A stretch of 43,854 nt of DNA, taken from positions 1-43,854 of the IMG/VR virus record IMGVR_UViG_3300027908_000035. One strand, given 5' to 3'. This document shows positions 24,445 to 32,588 of this stretch, in pieces; position 1 is the first letter of the stretch, and every line of letters starts with the position of its first letter. Origin of the DNA: a virus. The notes beneath the pieces were generated by a model, which was not told the DNA's origin, made no database searches, and saw nothing but the letters and a program-made list of their open reading frames with translations. A program made the position numbers and the translations under genes.

Positions 24445-24638
24445 GCGATCACAAGCCGATCGGCGGGGAGAATTCCCAGTGGGTACCGCCTCCGCCGGAC
24501 AAAGAGAAGCCGGTCGATCCGAACACCAGACTTTGTATCTACTGCTGGCGCTACCATGGCGGGGTCAACGCGAAGATCCAATGCCTCGAGAACGGCGTCC
24601 GCACTTTGCGCGCGCAGATCGAAGCGAAGCGGCGATGA
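24441..24638 (+). CDS. Small Cys-containing protein
   Basis: 65 residues, ATGA overlap. A Pro-rich N-terminus, CIYC, and a helical, basic C-terminus. Function unknown. Confidence 0.55.
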   Translation: MSDHKPIGGENSQWVPPPPDKEKPVDPNTRLCIYCWRYHGGVNAKIQCLENGVRTLRAQIEAKRR

Positions 24639-25210
24639 AGCCGACGGTGCTTCTCGATTGTGATGGTGTATTAGCTGACTTCGTGTCGGCCGCACTTCGC
24701 ATCGTCAAGTCGCTCACGGGACGCTACTACTCGCCGGAGACGATCACGACGTGGGAAGTTTTCGACAGTCTTCCGGAAGATGAGCGAGTCAGGTCCGAAG
24801 TCTATCGCGCGATGAAGGCCCCTGGCGGATGCTCGAACATCCCTGTCTATGCCGATGCGCTGAGCGGGGTGAAGCGTCTTCGTGAGATCGCGGACGTTGT
24901 TGCCGTGACGTCCCCATTCAAGGGATCACTCACGTGGGCACACGAACGTGAAGTCTGGCTCGAGAAGTACTTCGGGATCTCCAACGTCATCCATGCACGT
25001 GACAAGCGTCGCGTTCATGGCGACTTCTTCGTGGACGACAAGCCGGAGCACATTCGTGAGTGGCTCGCGTATTGGGCAACGCGCGATCCGAACTGCGTAG
25101 GGATCCTCTGGCAGACACCTCGAGTCGACCAGCTTCCTCATGGTGTCTCGACCTGGGATCAAGTGATCGAGATCGTTTCACTCGCACGCGGCATAACTCC
25201 GGCGAGGTGA
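24635..25210 (+). CDS. 5'(3')-deoxyribonucleotidase-like HAD phosphatase
   Basis: 191 residues from ATG 24635, ATGA overlap. HAD motif I LLDCDGVLADF (D8 and D10 area), motif II VTSPF and motif IV FVDDKPEH match the NT5C-type deoxyribonucleotidases. It probably dephosphorylates dNMPs, adjusting nucleotide pools along with ThyX. The CATAAC box of the next gene lies at its end. Confidence 0.85.
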   Translation: MKPTVLLDCDGVLADFVSAALRIVKSLTGRYYSPETITTWEVFDSLPEDERVRSEVYRAMKAPGGCSNIPVYADALSGVKRLREIADVVAVTSPFKGSLTWAHEREVWLEKYFGISNVIHARDKRRVHGDFFVDDKPEHIREWLAYWATRDPNCVGILWQTPRVDQLPHGVSTWDQVIEIVSLARGITPAR

Positions 25211-25214
25211 TTCG
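25192..25214 (+). promoter_or_regulatory. CATAAC box with longer leader
   Basis: CGGCATAAC, CATAAC at 25192-25197, but 17 nt from ATG 25215, and GAGG lies in between. This copy allows a normal ribosome-binding site. Confidence 0.4.
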
Positions 25215-25640
25215 ATGGATGAGACTCTTCGCAGGCAGATGCTTCTCGAGTTCGGTAAGGTCGCGATCAACTTTCGTGATCCGGCACACCCGGATGTTGT
25301 CGTCAAAGAGGTCTACAAGGTGATCGACGCTTTCGAGAAAGCCGAGAAGCATCGTGACGGCAACATCGCAATCTCGCTGATCGAAGGCATCCTCAAGCAG
25401 ATCGACGGGATCGAAGAGAGTCGCGACATCAAGCAGCTCTATTCCCTGATCTCGATGACCGCTCAGATCATGCGAAACAGCACGACGGTTCCTCAATTGC
25501 TCGGACTCTCCGTCACGCTTCAGCAGTACATGAAGGATCAGTCCCCAGCATCGATGTCGCCAAACATCCTTGAGGGCGTGCGCAAGTCGTGTCAGGAAGC
25601 CATCTGCGATCTGCGCAAGTTTCTCGAAGAGCCGTCGTGA
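25215..25640 (+). CDS. Helical unknown protein
   Basis: 141 residues, mainly amphipathic helices with Ile/Leu/Lys/Glu. No motif. GAGG lies 8 nt upstream of the start. Confidence 0.6.
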   Translation: MDETLRRQMLLEFGKVAINFRDPAHPDVVVKEVYKVIDAFEKAEKHRDGNIAISLIEGILKQIDGIEESRDIKQLYSLISMTAQIMRNSTTVPQLLGLSVTLQQYMKDQSPASMSPNILEGVRKSCQEAICDLRKFLEEPS

Positions 25641-26071
25641 TCGATCAGCCGCAACTTGAGTTCTGGCTGGAGAAGCTCAAGGCGGGAGATCGCATTCACC
25701 GCAAGGAGTCGCTCGAGATCCTCGAAGAGCTGATCGAGTTGCGGGCGGCACGTGAGCGCGACGAGAAGGCGATCGAAGTCATCAAGCATCAGCACGCAGT
25801 CGAGCTGAACGCGCTTCGTATCCAGCTTCAGCAGGTCAATTCCACGATCTCCCTTCTCGCCGGGCGCGGCAATCGTACAGAGGGCACCCTTGAGCAAGGG
25901 CGACCTACCGAGCACGGCGTAACGCACACGTGGCCTGAGCCATGGGGCGATCCCAAGGGCCGTACGTGCGACTGGGGAGACTGCGACGAGCCGGCGACCG
26001 CGGCTCGCTTCGACGCGCATGGTCACGGCTGGCTTCCCGTGTGCGAAGACTGCGCGACGAAGCCTCTCTGA
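25637..26071 (+). CDS. Coiled-coil protein with C-terminal zinc ribbon
   Basis: 144 residues from GTG 25637, GTGA overlap. Residues 20-80 form a coiled coil. The C-terminus has CDWGDCDEPA and PVCEDC, a zinc-ribbon pattern. Function unknown. Confidence 0.65.
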   Translation: MIDQPQLEFWLEKLKAGDRIHRKESLEILEELIELRAARERDEKAIEVIKHQHAVELNALRIQLQQVNSTISLLAGRGNRTEGTLEQGRPTEHGVTHTWPEPWGDPKGRTCDWGDCDEPATAARFDAHGHGWLPVCEDCATKPL

Positions 26072-26074
26072 CGG

Positions 26075-26086
26075 CATCACGTAGTC
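26075..26086 (+). promoter_or_regulatory. Leaderless-type promoter box
   Basis: ACGGCATCAC, CATCAC at 26075-26080, 6 nt before ATG 26087. Confidence 0.55.
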
Positions 26087-26620
26087 ATGGGAGACATGCA
26101 CCGAATTCTCGTCGCCGACACCGAGGGCTTTCACTGGGACTCCCTCGGAGCGCTCGAGTACGAGCACGCACGCAGGCGTTACTACGACTGGGATTGCGTT
26201 ACGGGATCCGACGCACATCGCTGCTACGCCGTCGGGCTCGTGAAGGTTCCTGAGAAGACGACGGCACATGGCGATGGGATCTGGCCCAAAGACATGTGTG
26301 AGGCTTTCGAGTGGGCGGAGAAAGAGCGGAAGGCTGTCTCACTTCGACCCGTACCCGAGAAGGAAGGCGGGTGCCTCTGGCAAGGTGGCCACGTCCTCAA
26401 TCATCAGATGCAATTCCAGGCGCGCGAGTTCTCGGACGTGGTCGACGCGCTCAAGATGCTCGTCCTTGAACATCAGAACATGGACGACGTGCGCGCTCCC
26501 GTCGCACAACACATGTGGGATCAGTCGGCCGGGTACTACTTCTGGATCGGCAAGTCGAAAACCGGCACGTGGTCGGGTGATGCGCACTGGTACGCCGGGG
26601 AGCGCTGTGAGCCCCAATGA
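26087..26620 (+). CDS. Unknown protein
   Basis: 177 residues. Aromatic, Trp-rich sequence, with DSLGALEYEHARRRYYDWD early on. No family recognised. Confidence 0.6.
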   Translation: MGDMHRILVADTEGFHWDSLGALEYEHARRRYYDWDCVTGSDAHRCYAVGLVKVPEKTTAHGDGIWPKDMCEAFEWAEKERKAVSLRPVPEKEGGCLWQGGHVLNHQMQFQAREFSDVVDALKMLVLEHQNMDDVRAPVAQHMWDQSAGYYFWIGKSKTGTWSGDAHWYAGERCEPQ

Positions 26621-26856
26621 GCGTCCCGGGCACCAAAACACCCCGTAGGCCGTCCCGGAAGGGAAACCCCCCTAGGAAGGGCGCTCAGGAGGACGGCAAG
26701 TCCGTTCCGCCCGTCACCGTCCGGCCCGATTCGGACTTTCCCTTGGATTGGATCGTCTTCATCGGGGGGACGCCTGTATCCTACGGGGACAAGTCCTCTG
26801 CGGGACACATGGCCTACCGGATCCGCCGGGCCCTACGCGTATGGAGCCGATCATGA
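26617..26856 (+). CDS. Small basic protein
   Basis: 79 residues, ATGA overlap. The N-terminal third is Pro/Arg/Lys-rich and disordered, the rest compact. Function unknown. Confidence 0.55.
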   Translation: MSVPGTKTPRRPSRKGNPPRKGAQEDGKSVPPVTVRPDSDFPLDWIVFIGGTPVSYGDKSSAGHMAYRIRRALRVWSRS

Positions 26857-27197
26857 GCTGCGAGAAGTGCGAAGCCTTCCCCGATGCCCCTTTCCCGGAT
26901 CACGATTTCATCTTGTGCCCGTGCAGGCGCAAGCTCGATCCCGAAGCGATGATCAAGCACCATCGCGCGACGATGAAGTTCGGCTATGAGAGGATCTGTT
27001 CTACTCCTCAGAAAGTTCCGATCTGGACCAAAGCCATCGCCGAGGTGCTCAAGATCGACGAAGAGCGCATCACGGTCAAACAGACGCACCCGTTCGGGTG
27101 GACAGTCTTTCTTGACGGAGACAAGCATCCTCAGCTCACGCTGGACGAGAACGACGTTCTCTACGAGATGGTGAAAGATCGTGGGGCACTCCACTAA
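26853..27197 (+). CDS. Small N-terminal zinc-like protein
   Basis: 114 residues from ATG 26853, ATGA overlap. CEKC ... CPCRRK near the N-terminus could bind zinc; the rest is mixed alpha/beta. Function unknown. Confidence 0.6.
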   Translation: MSCEKCEAFPDAPFPDHDFILCPCRRKLDPEAMIKHHRATMKFGYERICSTPQKVPIWTKAIAEVLKIDEERITVKQTHPFGWTVFLDGDKHPQLTLDENDVLYEMVKDRGALH

Positions 27198-27211
27198 GAC
27201 AGGGGCGTGAG

Positions 27212-27478
27212 ATGAGTGAAAACGAATGGCGTGCGTATCTCGTCGCGGTGCTGGACACGAGCTTCGATCCACCGCGCGTGGCCTACGTCTCTATCTACTC
27301 TGCTCCGGGCAACGCGCTCACGAGTCACGATCTCCGGAAACACTGTCAGGTCGATGTCGCGAGCGCGTACGGAGCCAGCTACTCCGAGGCGCGCGCCAAC
27401 CTCGAGAAACACATGGCGGACTATCCGTCGCTCCACTGGGCCAAGCGCTGGATCGACGAGAAGCGTCCACACCGCTGA
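27212..27478 (+). CDS. Unknown small protein
   Basis: 88 residues with the start preceded by GGGGCGTGAG. Beta-rich N-terminal half. Its stop runs into palindrome copy 5. Confidence 0.6.
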   Translation: MSENEWRAYLVAVLDTSFDPPRVAYVSIYSAPGNALTSHDLRKHCQVDVASAYGASYSEARANLEKHMADYPSLHWAKRWIDEKRPHR

Positions 27479-27479
27479 C

Positions 27480-27495
27480 CGAAAGTCGACTTTCG
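27480..27495. repeat. Palindrome copy 5 (16-bp core)
   Basis: CGAAAGTCGACTTTCG, starting 2 nt after the TGA of the preceding gene. Confidence 0.9.
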
Positions 27496-27522
27496 TTCCT
27501 TCTTCGACGGCATTACGAGGGC
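27488..27522 (+). promoter_or_regulatory. Palindrome-linked leaderless-type promoter
   Basis: GACTTT (27488-27493), 17 bp, CATTAC (27511-27516), 6 nt, ATG 27523. The spacer end TTCGACGGCATTAC is shared with 29844. Confidence 0.65.
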
Positions 27523-27723
27523 ATGAAGAAGTGGCACCGAGCGGCTTTGCTGTGGGCGCTTGTTCTCGCGGGTGCCATCGTCGCCGATCATAGTCTTCAG
27601 CGTCCGTGGTGGCAGCACACGTGGACTCAATCGGTGGGCGTCGTCATGTGTTGCTTCGGGATGGGCGTGATCATCATGGCGCTCTTCTGGCTCGCCGTTC
27701 TCTTCGTGTCGAAAGGCAAGTGA
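27523..27723 (+). CDS. Small membrane protein with two TM segments
   Basis: 66 residues. Two hydrophobic segments (about 8-21 and 38-60) separated by a Trp/His-rich loop. It could be a holin-like or superinfection-exclusion protein; nothing in sequence decides. Confidence 0.6.
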   Translation: MKKWHRAALLWALVLAGAIVADHSLQRPWWQHTWTQSVGVVMCCFGMGVIIMALFWLAVLFVSKGK

Positions 27724-27724
27724 C

Positions 27725-28066
27725 ATGGGGCTCGCGATGTACACGTTCGACGACGAGGAGTGGGTGATCGCGAACTCCGAGTTCGATGCGCGCGACATCT
27801 ACTCGGAGCACTTTGGTGTGACACCGGACTACGGGATCGAGCCGAGTGACGATCGCTTCTACGGCACGCATGCCGATCACTGGGAGAGACTTCCGGACGA
27901 TCGCGTCCTCGAGTTTCGCCAGGAGTGCCCGGAGATTCACTCCGCGGGGAAGATCGCAAAGTGCCCGCGCGGATGCGACAAGGACTTCATCCTTCACTTC
28001 GCCAAGACGTGTGCGGAGTGGGTACAAGAGCGTGGACGCGGTTACTTTGGCGCAGTGGAGTTCTGA
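27725..28066 (+). CDS. Unknown acidic protein
   Basis: 113 residues, acidic, with CPEIH ... KCPRGC in the C-terminal half that might bind metal. Function unknown. Confidence 0.6.
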   Translation: MGLAMYTFDDEEWVIANSEFDARDIYSEHFGVTPDYGIEPSDDRFYGTHADHWERLPDDRVLEFRQECPEIHSAGKIAKCPRGCDKDFILHFAKTCAEWVQERGRGYFGAVEF

Positions 28067-28069
28067 ATC

Positions 28070-28228
28070 ATGGCCAAACGCAAGGTCCCCGTGAAGGCGT
28101 GGGAGGCAGCGAGGCTCTACGCGCAGTCTTTCGATGTCCGCGTCGTGGCGATCAAGATGGGCGTATCCACTACGCTCGTGCGACGTTGGCTCCGTCAGGT
28201 GCAGAATAGAAAGGCTGAAGGGCTATGA
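28070..28228 (+). CDS. Small HTH protein (52 aa)
   Basis: ATG 28070 to TGA 28228. Residues 10-42 (AARLYAQSFDVRVVAIKMGV, then STTLVRRWLRQV) look like a helix-turn-helix of the transposase/resolvase or sigma-like type. It overlaps the next start as ATGA. A likely small DNA-binding regulator. Confidence 0.6.
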   Translation: MAKRKVPVKAWEAARLYAQSFDVRVVAIKMGVSTTLVRRWLRQVQNRKAEGL

Positions 28229-28626
28229 AGATCACTCTGGCCGATGCCGATTCAATGAGCCCGATGAACCTCGGGGAATTGATCGACGCGCTCGATGGGT
28301 GTGGAGCGCAGTGGGTGCAACTTGCTATCCCCACGCCTTCCTACCCGGCGAGGGTCTCTAGTTACCGGGGTTACTACGAAGATCTTGCGATCGAGTACGA
28401 CGAAGATTCCGATCACCGCAAGATGAGCGTGGGGGAATTCCTTCGCATGCTCCGCGCTGCCATCGGCTACACGTTCGCGGGCTACAAGGGCGGTAACTAC
28501 ACGATGTCGCGTGAGTCGAATGTGTGGGTCGCGAATTGGGGCAATGCGCCCGGCACGCGCGTCGTGGGCGTGGTCGTCGATGACGACATCGCGTATCTCG
28601 TGATGATCGTGAAGTGGCGACAGTGA
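28225..28626 (+). CDS. Unknown protein
   Basis: 133 residues, ATGA overlap. Mixed alpha/beta with no recognised motif. The last gene before the terminase promoter region. Confidence 0.6.
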   Translation: MKITLADADSMSPMNLGELIDALDGCGAQWVQLAIPTPSYPARVSSYRGYYEDLAIEYDEDSDHRKMSVGEFLRMLRAAIGYTFAGYKGGNYTMSRESNVWVANWGNAPGTRVVGVVVDDDIAYLVMIVKWRQ

Positions 28627-28630
28627 ACAA

Positions 28631-28676
28631 TCACTGGGACGTCAGCTTGGCAGCCCTCTCGCAATCCTGATACGGT
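28631..28676 (+). promoter_or_regulatory. Operator and promoter of the small terminase gene
   Basis: TCACTGGGAC (28631-28640) is the operator in the reverse orientation to its use at 20-21 kb. Downstream are TTGGCA (28647-28652), 18 bp, TACGGT (28671-28676), then 10 nt to GTG 28687. Confidence 0.55.
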
Positions 28677-28686
28677 TCGAAAAGTC

Positions 28687-29271
28687 GTGAAGAAGCACCC
28701 CATCAATCACCAACTCACGCCGGAGGAGCGCAACAAAAGGAATCTCGCACGGCGCTACACCCTCAGCGAGACACGTGACCAAGAGGACTTCGTTCTAGAT
28801 GGAATCGTGAGCGGCCAGGATAAGCGCTACATCGCGCGGTCCTTCTGCGAGAAGTTCAACACCAAGCTCACGCGCTACCACGTCATCCGCGTGCGGATGC
28901 TCGCGCACTTCAAAGAGACTCACAACGAGAGGATCAAGACGGCGAAGGCCGAGGCCATCGAGCGGCAGATGCGCCACCTCTCCGATCTCCAGCTCGAACG
29001 CATGCGGATGGATCCGAGCGACTTCAAGGCGCGCGCCAATCACTCGAACGCCATCGTGAAGGTTGAACAGCTCCTCGCCGATCTCACGGGCGCACGTGAG
29101 CCGCTCAAGGTCGAGATCAACGTTCAGATGAAGGAATCGATCCAGCAAGTGATCGTGAACATGTCGCCCGAGCAGATCAACGAGCACCTTCATCGTGCAC
29201 GGGAAGACAGACGCCTTGCTCAGCTCGCGCGTGAGCGCCTTGTGGTTGAAGAGTCCGAGGCAGCGGAATGA
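28687..29271 (+). CDS. Probable terminase small subunit
   Basis: 194 residues from GTG 28687. An HTH-like N-terminal half (DGIVSGQDKRYIARSF), long central helices and a segment DLTGAREPLKVEINVQM that is typical of small terminase tails. It would recognise phage DNA for packaging and recruit the large subunit at 34636. It has the same promoter design as that gene, but lies 6 kb away. Tentative. Confidence 0.5.
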   Translation: MKKHPINHQLTPEERNKRNLARRYTLSETRDQEDFVLDGIVSGQDKRYIARSFCEKFNTKLTRYHVIRVRMLAHFKETHNERIKTAKAEAIERQMRHLSDLQLERMRMDPSDFKARANHSNAIVKVEQLLADLTGAREPLKVEINVQMKESIQQVIVNMSPEQINEHLHRAREDRRLAQLARERLVVEESEAAE

Positions 29272-29537
29272 TGGCCGATCCGATTCTCGGACTCGCGGCG
29301 CGGTTTATTCACGATCACACGGCGAAGGTCATCTCGCACTTGACCAATGCGCGTGAAGCCATGAACGAAGCGAGCACGCTCGAGAGAGCAAAGCCGGGGC
29401 TCGCAGAGAAGCGCCTGTTTGACGGCGAGATGATGTCCTCAGGACGCGCGAATCTGATCGAGTCCGCGCGTCTGAGGAACAAAGCGAGTTTTGAGATCTC
29501 GTGTGCGATCGACAACCTCAACGCCATCACGAAGTGA
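29268..29537 (+). CDS. Small helical unknown protein
   Basis: 89 residues, ATGA overlap with the small terminase gene. All-helical pattern; no family recognised. Confidence 0.6.
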   Translation: MMADPILGLAARFIHDHTAKVISHLTNAREAMNEASTLERAKPGLAEKRLFDGEMMSSGRANLIESARLRNKASFEISCAIDNLNAITK

Positions 29538-29563
29538 AGTCAAAGCCCAGGATGTCGCGACGG

Positions 29564-29788
29564 TCACCAGTGGCGGTGGTAGCCCCATCCCCATGTGCCC
29601 CATGCTCCGAACTCCCCGAGTAGGAACAGGATGGCCATGAGCGCTAAGAGGATCAGTCCGATGGCACGTGCGGCGTTTTGCACGGGCGGTGGCAAAGCGC
29701 CACACACGAGGACAACGATCCAGTAGAGCAAGCCAAACACCGCCGCGAACAAGAGCAGGTGGATGAACAGGACGACTAGGGTTTCCAT
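29564..29788 (-). CDS. Small membrane protein on the minus strand (holin-like)
   Basis: 74 residues from ATG 29788. Two strong hydrophobic segments (about 4-29 and 38-58) joined by a PPPVQ loop, and an aromatic WGTWGWGYHRHW tail. Two TM segments and small size fit holins or phage membrane proteins of unknown use. It is a lone minus-strand gene within a + strand operon. Confidence 0.6.
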   Translation of the reverse strand: METLVVLFIHLLLFAAVFGLLYWIVVLVCGALPPPVQNAARAIGLILLALMAILFLLGEFGAWGTWGWGYHRHW

Positions 29789-29830
29789 GGCCTGAGCTTC
29801 TTTGCATGCGCCATACCAGCTCTTCGACGG

Positions 29831-29843
29831 CATTACTCTGGGC
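29831..29843 (+). promoter_or_regulatory. Leaderless-type promoter box
   Basis: TTCGACGGCATTAC, CATTAC at 29831-29836, 7 nt before ATG 29844. Confidence 0.6.
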
Positions 29844-30329
29844 ATGAGCGACTTCAAGGACATGGCCCAAGAAGGCCTCAAGGCGACGACGGCGCGCATC
29901 AAGCCAGGCGTCTACAGGCACTACAAGGGAGGCGAATACATCGTCTTCGCAACGAGCCTCAAAGAGGACACGCTCGAAGGTCTCGTGCACTACTACTCGA
30001 TCGAGAAGAAGACGCGGTGGACGCGCACGGTCGCAGACTTCAGTGAGGCGTCGATCCCGGATAGTCCCTATCCTCGATTCGTTTTCGTGCGCGACGTCGG
30101 TTATCTCGATCTTCTCGATGCACTCGGACGTACGCGCGACGTAACACAAGCGCGTCGAGAAGATCCGCTTGCAGTCCTTTCGCAGCGTCTTGCCGATTGG
30201 CTCGTTGGATGCGGTTGGATGCGCGTGGGAGATTTTCTCTCCAGTCCCTACGAAAAGGCGCTGTACACCGTCGAACGCGCGATCGTGATAGAGCTGGGTC
30301 GCCTCGTCTCGGAGAAGATCCCCAAGTGA
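29844..30329 (+). CDS. DUF1653-domain protein
   Basis: 161 residues from ATG 29844 (the in-frame extension to 29802 covers the promoter). Residues about 20-80 (PGVYRHYKGGEYIV, then VHYYS and a late RFVFV) match DUF1653, a small domain with unknown function common in bacteria and phages. The C-terminal half is helical. Confidence 0.75.
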   Translation: MSDFKDMAQEGLKATTARIKPGVYRHYKGGEYIVFATSLKEDTLEGLVHYYSIEKKTRWTRTVADFSEASIPDSPYPRFVFVRDVGYLDLLDALGRTRDVTQARREDPLAVLSQRLADWLVGCGWMRVGDFLSSPYEKALYTVERAIVIELGRLVSEKIPK

Positions 30330-30979
30330 CCTACCGAGCCAAAGCCCAGAGTCGAAGCGCGCGCAGACGAGCGTGGAAAGAAGCGAGGATCGAAAGCTCC
30401 ATCAAGCATCGCACGCGCGAGTGGCTTCTCAAGCATCCGCCGCGCGTAGAGATGCCCATCGAGATCGGAGGCAAGTGGCACGGCGCTCCCCACGACTTCG
30501 ATCGCTTCTACGAGGTTCGTTTCTCGCAGACGCCGCGCCCCGAGAGTCCAATCGTGCGCGTTCCTATCTTCGAGACGGGTCCGAGCGTCCTTGTTCAAAA
30601 CAACGTGTCTTCGCACACGGGTGACTTGAGAACGATCGACATGCGTCCCATTGCGATGGGACTCTCGTACGGAGCCACGCGCCTTCGCTGGTATAACTGG
30701 GAGCCGGTGCAAGGCATGTTCGACTTGCAAGCGGAAGCGGACATCTACTCCAACGCTGGCAAGATCCAGGCGTTCATGAGTCGGTTGTCTCCGGTCATCG
30801 ACATGATCGCGCGATCGGCTCCGCAGTACTTGTACAGCTACGGCTTTGATGGGCCTGAATTGGTCGAGTGGTGGCGCGAGACAATCGATGCGTTCGACAC
30901 GTGGCGCGGACGTGTGCACTCTCGCTACGTCATCCCGAGCAAAGACGATCCGAGCAAAGTCGAAGAGGTACGCACATGA
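30326..30979 (+). CDS. Unknown protein with basic N-terminus
   Basis: 217 residues from GTG 30326, GTGA overlap. The first 50 residues are Arg/Lys-rich and may bind nucleic acid; the rest is mixed. Function unknown. Confidence 0.6.
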   Translation: MTYRAKAQSRSARRRAWKEARIESSIKHRTREWLLKHPPRVEMPIEIGGKWHGAPHDFDRFYEVRFSQTPRPESPIVRVPIFETGPSVLVQNNVSSHTGDLRTIDMRPIAMGLSYGATRLRWYNWEPVQGMFDLQAEADIYSNAGKIQAFMSRLSPVIDMIARSAPQYLYSYGFDGPELVEWWRETIDAFDTWRGRVHSRYVIPSKDDPSKVEEVRT

Positions 30980-31347
30980 GCGGATGCACGAAGATCCACC
31001 CCGAGACGGACCAACGCTGTATCCTCGAAGCCACTCCGAACTTTCGAGATGGGCAGCCGGGGCACTTCGGCGATTGCGCGTATCTCAGAGCCGATGGGAC
31101 GCTGGAAGAGCTTGAAGAGAGACACGTTGCTCAGTGGGCATGGGATACGATGTTTGGGCGAAGCAAGTGCCAATGCGGACGACTCAAGCCGGCGGTTCAA
31201 TTCAGCGATCGCGGCTACACTTGCAAGTGCGGACGTCATCATCCTGCAACGACGCTGAGCACGGAAGCACTCTTACAGCGCATTGACGAGCTAGAGATGC
31301 GCGTCAAGGCCATCGAGCAGACCAAGATCGGAGGGACAGATCCATGA
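30976..31347 (+). CDS. Cys-rich zinc protein
   Basis: 123 residues from ATG 30976, ATGA overlap. Cysteine pairs C-x-CG at about 65 and CKCG at about 85, followed by a helical C-terminus. A zinc-ribbon protein of unknown function. Confidence 0.6.
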   Translation: MSGCTKIHPETDQRCILEATPNFRDGQPGHFGDCAYLRADGTLEELEERHVAQWAWDTMFGRSKCQCGRLKPAVQFSDRGYTCKCGRHHPATTLSTEALLQRIDELEMRVKAIEQTKIGGTDP

Positions 31348-31463
31348 AGCGATACTGGATGTGGTTTGCGGACGGGCACGCTCATCTTGTCGAGTTGGTG
31401 CCGCTCAGAGAAGGTCCCGAGAGGTACGCGCTCTCTTTTCCCCCTGTGCGCATGGGGGTCTGA
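31344..31463 (+). CDS. Very small protein (39 aa)
   Basis: ATG 31344 overlaps the previous stop. MKRYWMWFADGHAHLVELV looks coding, and the coupling supports it. Function unknown. Confidence 0.45.
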   Translation: MKRYWMWFADGHAHLVELVPLREGPERYALSFPPVRMGV

Positions 31464-31570
31464 AAGAGAGTCTCATTCCTGGAACCGCTCTCCTGGGCCA
31501 CACATCTTGCCCGTACGATCGTCTTCCCGATGACGCGTGTCACACGTGCAAAGAGATGTGGTGTCCCTGA
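31361..31570 (+). CDS. Possible small zinc protein (start uncertain)
   Basis: The C-terminal part of this frame (SCPYDRLPDDACHTCKEMWC) has a convincing zinc-ribbon pattern and ends at a TGA that directly abuts palindrome copy 6. The ATG at 31361 requires 100 bp of overlap with the 39-aa gene, so the true start could be later at a non-ATG codon. Confidence 0.4.
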   Translation: MVCGRARSSCRVGAAQRRSREVRALFSPCAHGGLKESLIPGTALLGHTSCPYDRLPDDACHTCKEMWCP

Positions 31571-31571
31571 C

Positions 31572-31587
31572 CGAAAGTCGACTTTCG
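31572..31587. repeat. Palindrome copy 6 (16-bp core)
   Basis: CGAAAGTCGACTTTCG, starting 2 nt after a TGA. Confidence 0.9.
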
Positions 31588-31617
31588 TTCCCTCTCACCC
31601 GTGGTAGATTCATCTCC
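31580..31617 (+). promoter_or_regulatory. Palindrome-linked leaderless-type promoter
   Basis: GACTTT (31580-31585), 19 bp, TAGATT (31605-31610), 7 nt, GTG 31618. Confidence 0.6.
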
Positions 31618-32079
31618 GTGAACCGCTCCGACAACATCGCAGCCCAGATCGCCGCGGATATCCGCGCGGTGTGTGAGCCGCTTGTCGGTCAGAGAGTGAC
31701 CGATGCGCTCCGTCTGCGTGCACGCAAGTCGGTCGAGAAGGTGCTTCGCAAGTACCGTGAGGCCGGTGTCCCCGTGGAGGATATCCGCGTGCTCCGCGAT
31801 CTCTCGACGGGAGCCATTCATGTGCGTGTGCTCCAGCGCATGCCCTCTGCAGATGAGAATGGCGTCCCTATCCCGCGCGAGTACTGCCTGGCACCTTGCC
31901 CTGTCGTCAGCTTGGACGCCTTCCGGCGCAAGAAGCGCCCGTGCAAGTGTTGCGAGGGCAGTGGGGAGATCCTCACTGGCGAGTTCGATTGGGAAGGCGA
32001 TCTCAAGCCTCCCGAGGTCTGCGGGCGATGCTCAGGAAGCGGGACAGAACCGCGCTTCCCCGGCATAACGAAGGCATGA
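31618..32079 (+). CDS. Protein with DnaJ-like zinc repeats
   Basis: 153 residues from GTG 31618. The C-terminal third has CKCCEGSGE and CGRCSGSG, the CxxCxGxG repeat of DnaJ-type zinc centres, here two copies. The N-terminal part is helical. Reading upstream through the palindrome gives a spurious LTESRLSF extension. Confidence 0.7.
   Translation: MNRSDNIAAQIAADIRAVCEPLVGQRVTDALRLRARKSVEKVLRKYREAGVPVEDIRVLRDLSTGAIHVRVLQRMPSADENGVPIPREYCLAPCPVVSLDAFRRKKRPCKCCEGSGEILTGEFDWEGDLKPPEVCGRCSGSGTEPRFPGITKA
32064..32075 (+). promoter_or_regulatory. Leaderless-type promoter box
   Basis: CGGCATAAC, CATAAC at 32064-32069, 6 nt before ATG 32076, inside the end of the previous gene. Confidence 0.6.
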
Positions 32080-32588
32080 GCAACGACTCGCACGACGCAA
32101 AGGTTTCCGCCTTCATCAACACGGCGAAGCTCGACAAGTGTTTGGTGAAGAAGTCGCTGTCCGCGCGTACGCTCCATCGCAGACTCGATCAAGCGTCGGA
32201 GGAGATCTCGCGACTCGAGGCCATGCACAAGGCAGCACAAGGTGAAGCCGAAAGATTTCGCATCTGCGTGCGCGAGATCCTCAATCTCTACCCTTCATGT
32301 CCTCTCTCGGCTGAAGAGTACGAGGTCACGTGGACCGGCACGCTGAAGAAGCTCCTTGAAAAGAAGATCCTCGGTCCCATCAACTTCCCTTTTCCCAAGC
32401 CCGTGCAGACAGAGCCGATCCCGATGCGCATTGTCTGCCCCGAGTGCTCGACTCTCCACATCGACGTGGGTGAGTTCGAGACCAAGCTCCATCACACCCA
32501 CGCGTGCCAGCATTGCGGCAACGTCTGGCGTCCTGCTGTTGAGTACACGGTGGGTGTGACCTTCCTCCCGGGATTCAAGAATCCATGA
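32076..32588 (+). CDS. Zinc-ribbon phage protein
   Basis: 170 residues from ATG 32076. Coiled coil at 35-70; C-terminal zinc ribbon IVCPECSTLHIDVGEF, then HHTHACQHCGNVW. The CxxC-x3-H ... H-x2-H-x-CxxCG pattern is widespread in small phage proteins with unknown roles. Confidence 0.7.
   Translation: MSNDSHDAKVSAFINTAKLDKCLVKKSLSARTLHRRLDQASEEISRLEAMHKAAQGEAERFRICVREILNLYPSCPLSAEEYEVTWTGTLKKLLEKKILGPINFPFPKPVQTEPIPMRIVCPECSTLHIDVGEFETKLHHTHACQHCGNVWRPAVEYTVGVTFLPGFKNP

Noticed and set aside
28631-28676. Sigma-54 promoter reading of CTGGGAC ... CTTGGCA
   Set aside because: The spacing between GG and GC does not match the -24/-12 geometry, and the five sister sites fit sigma-70 boxes.
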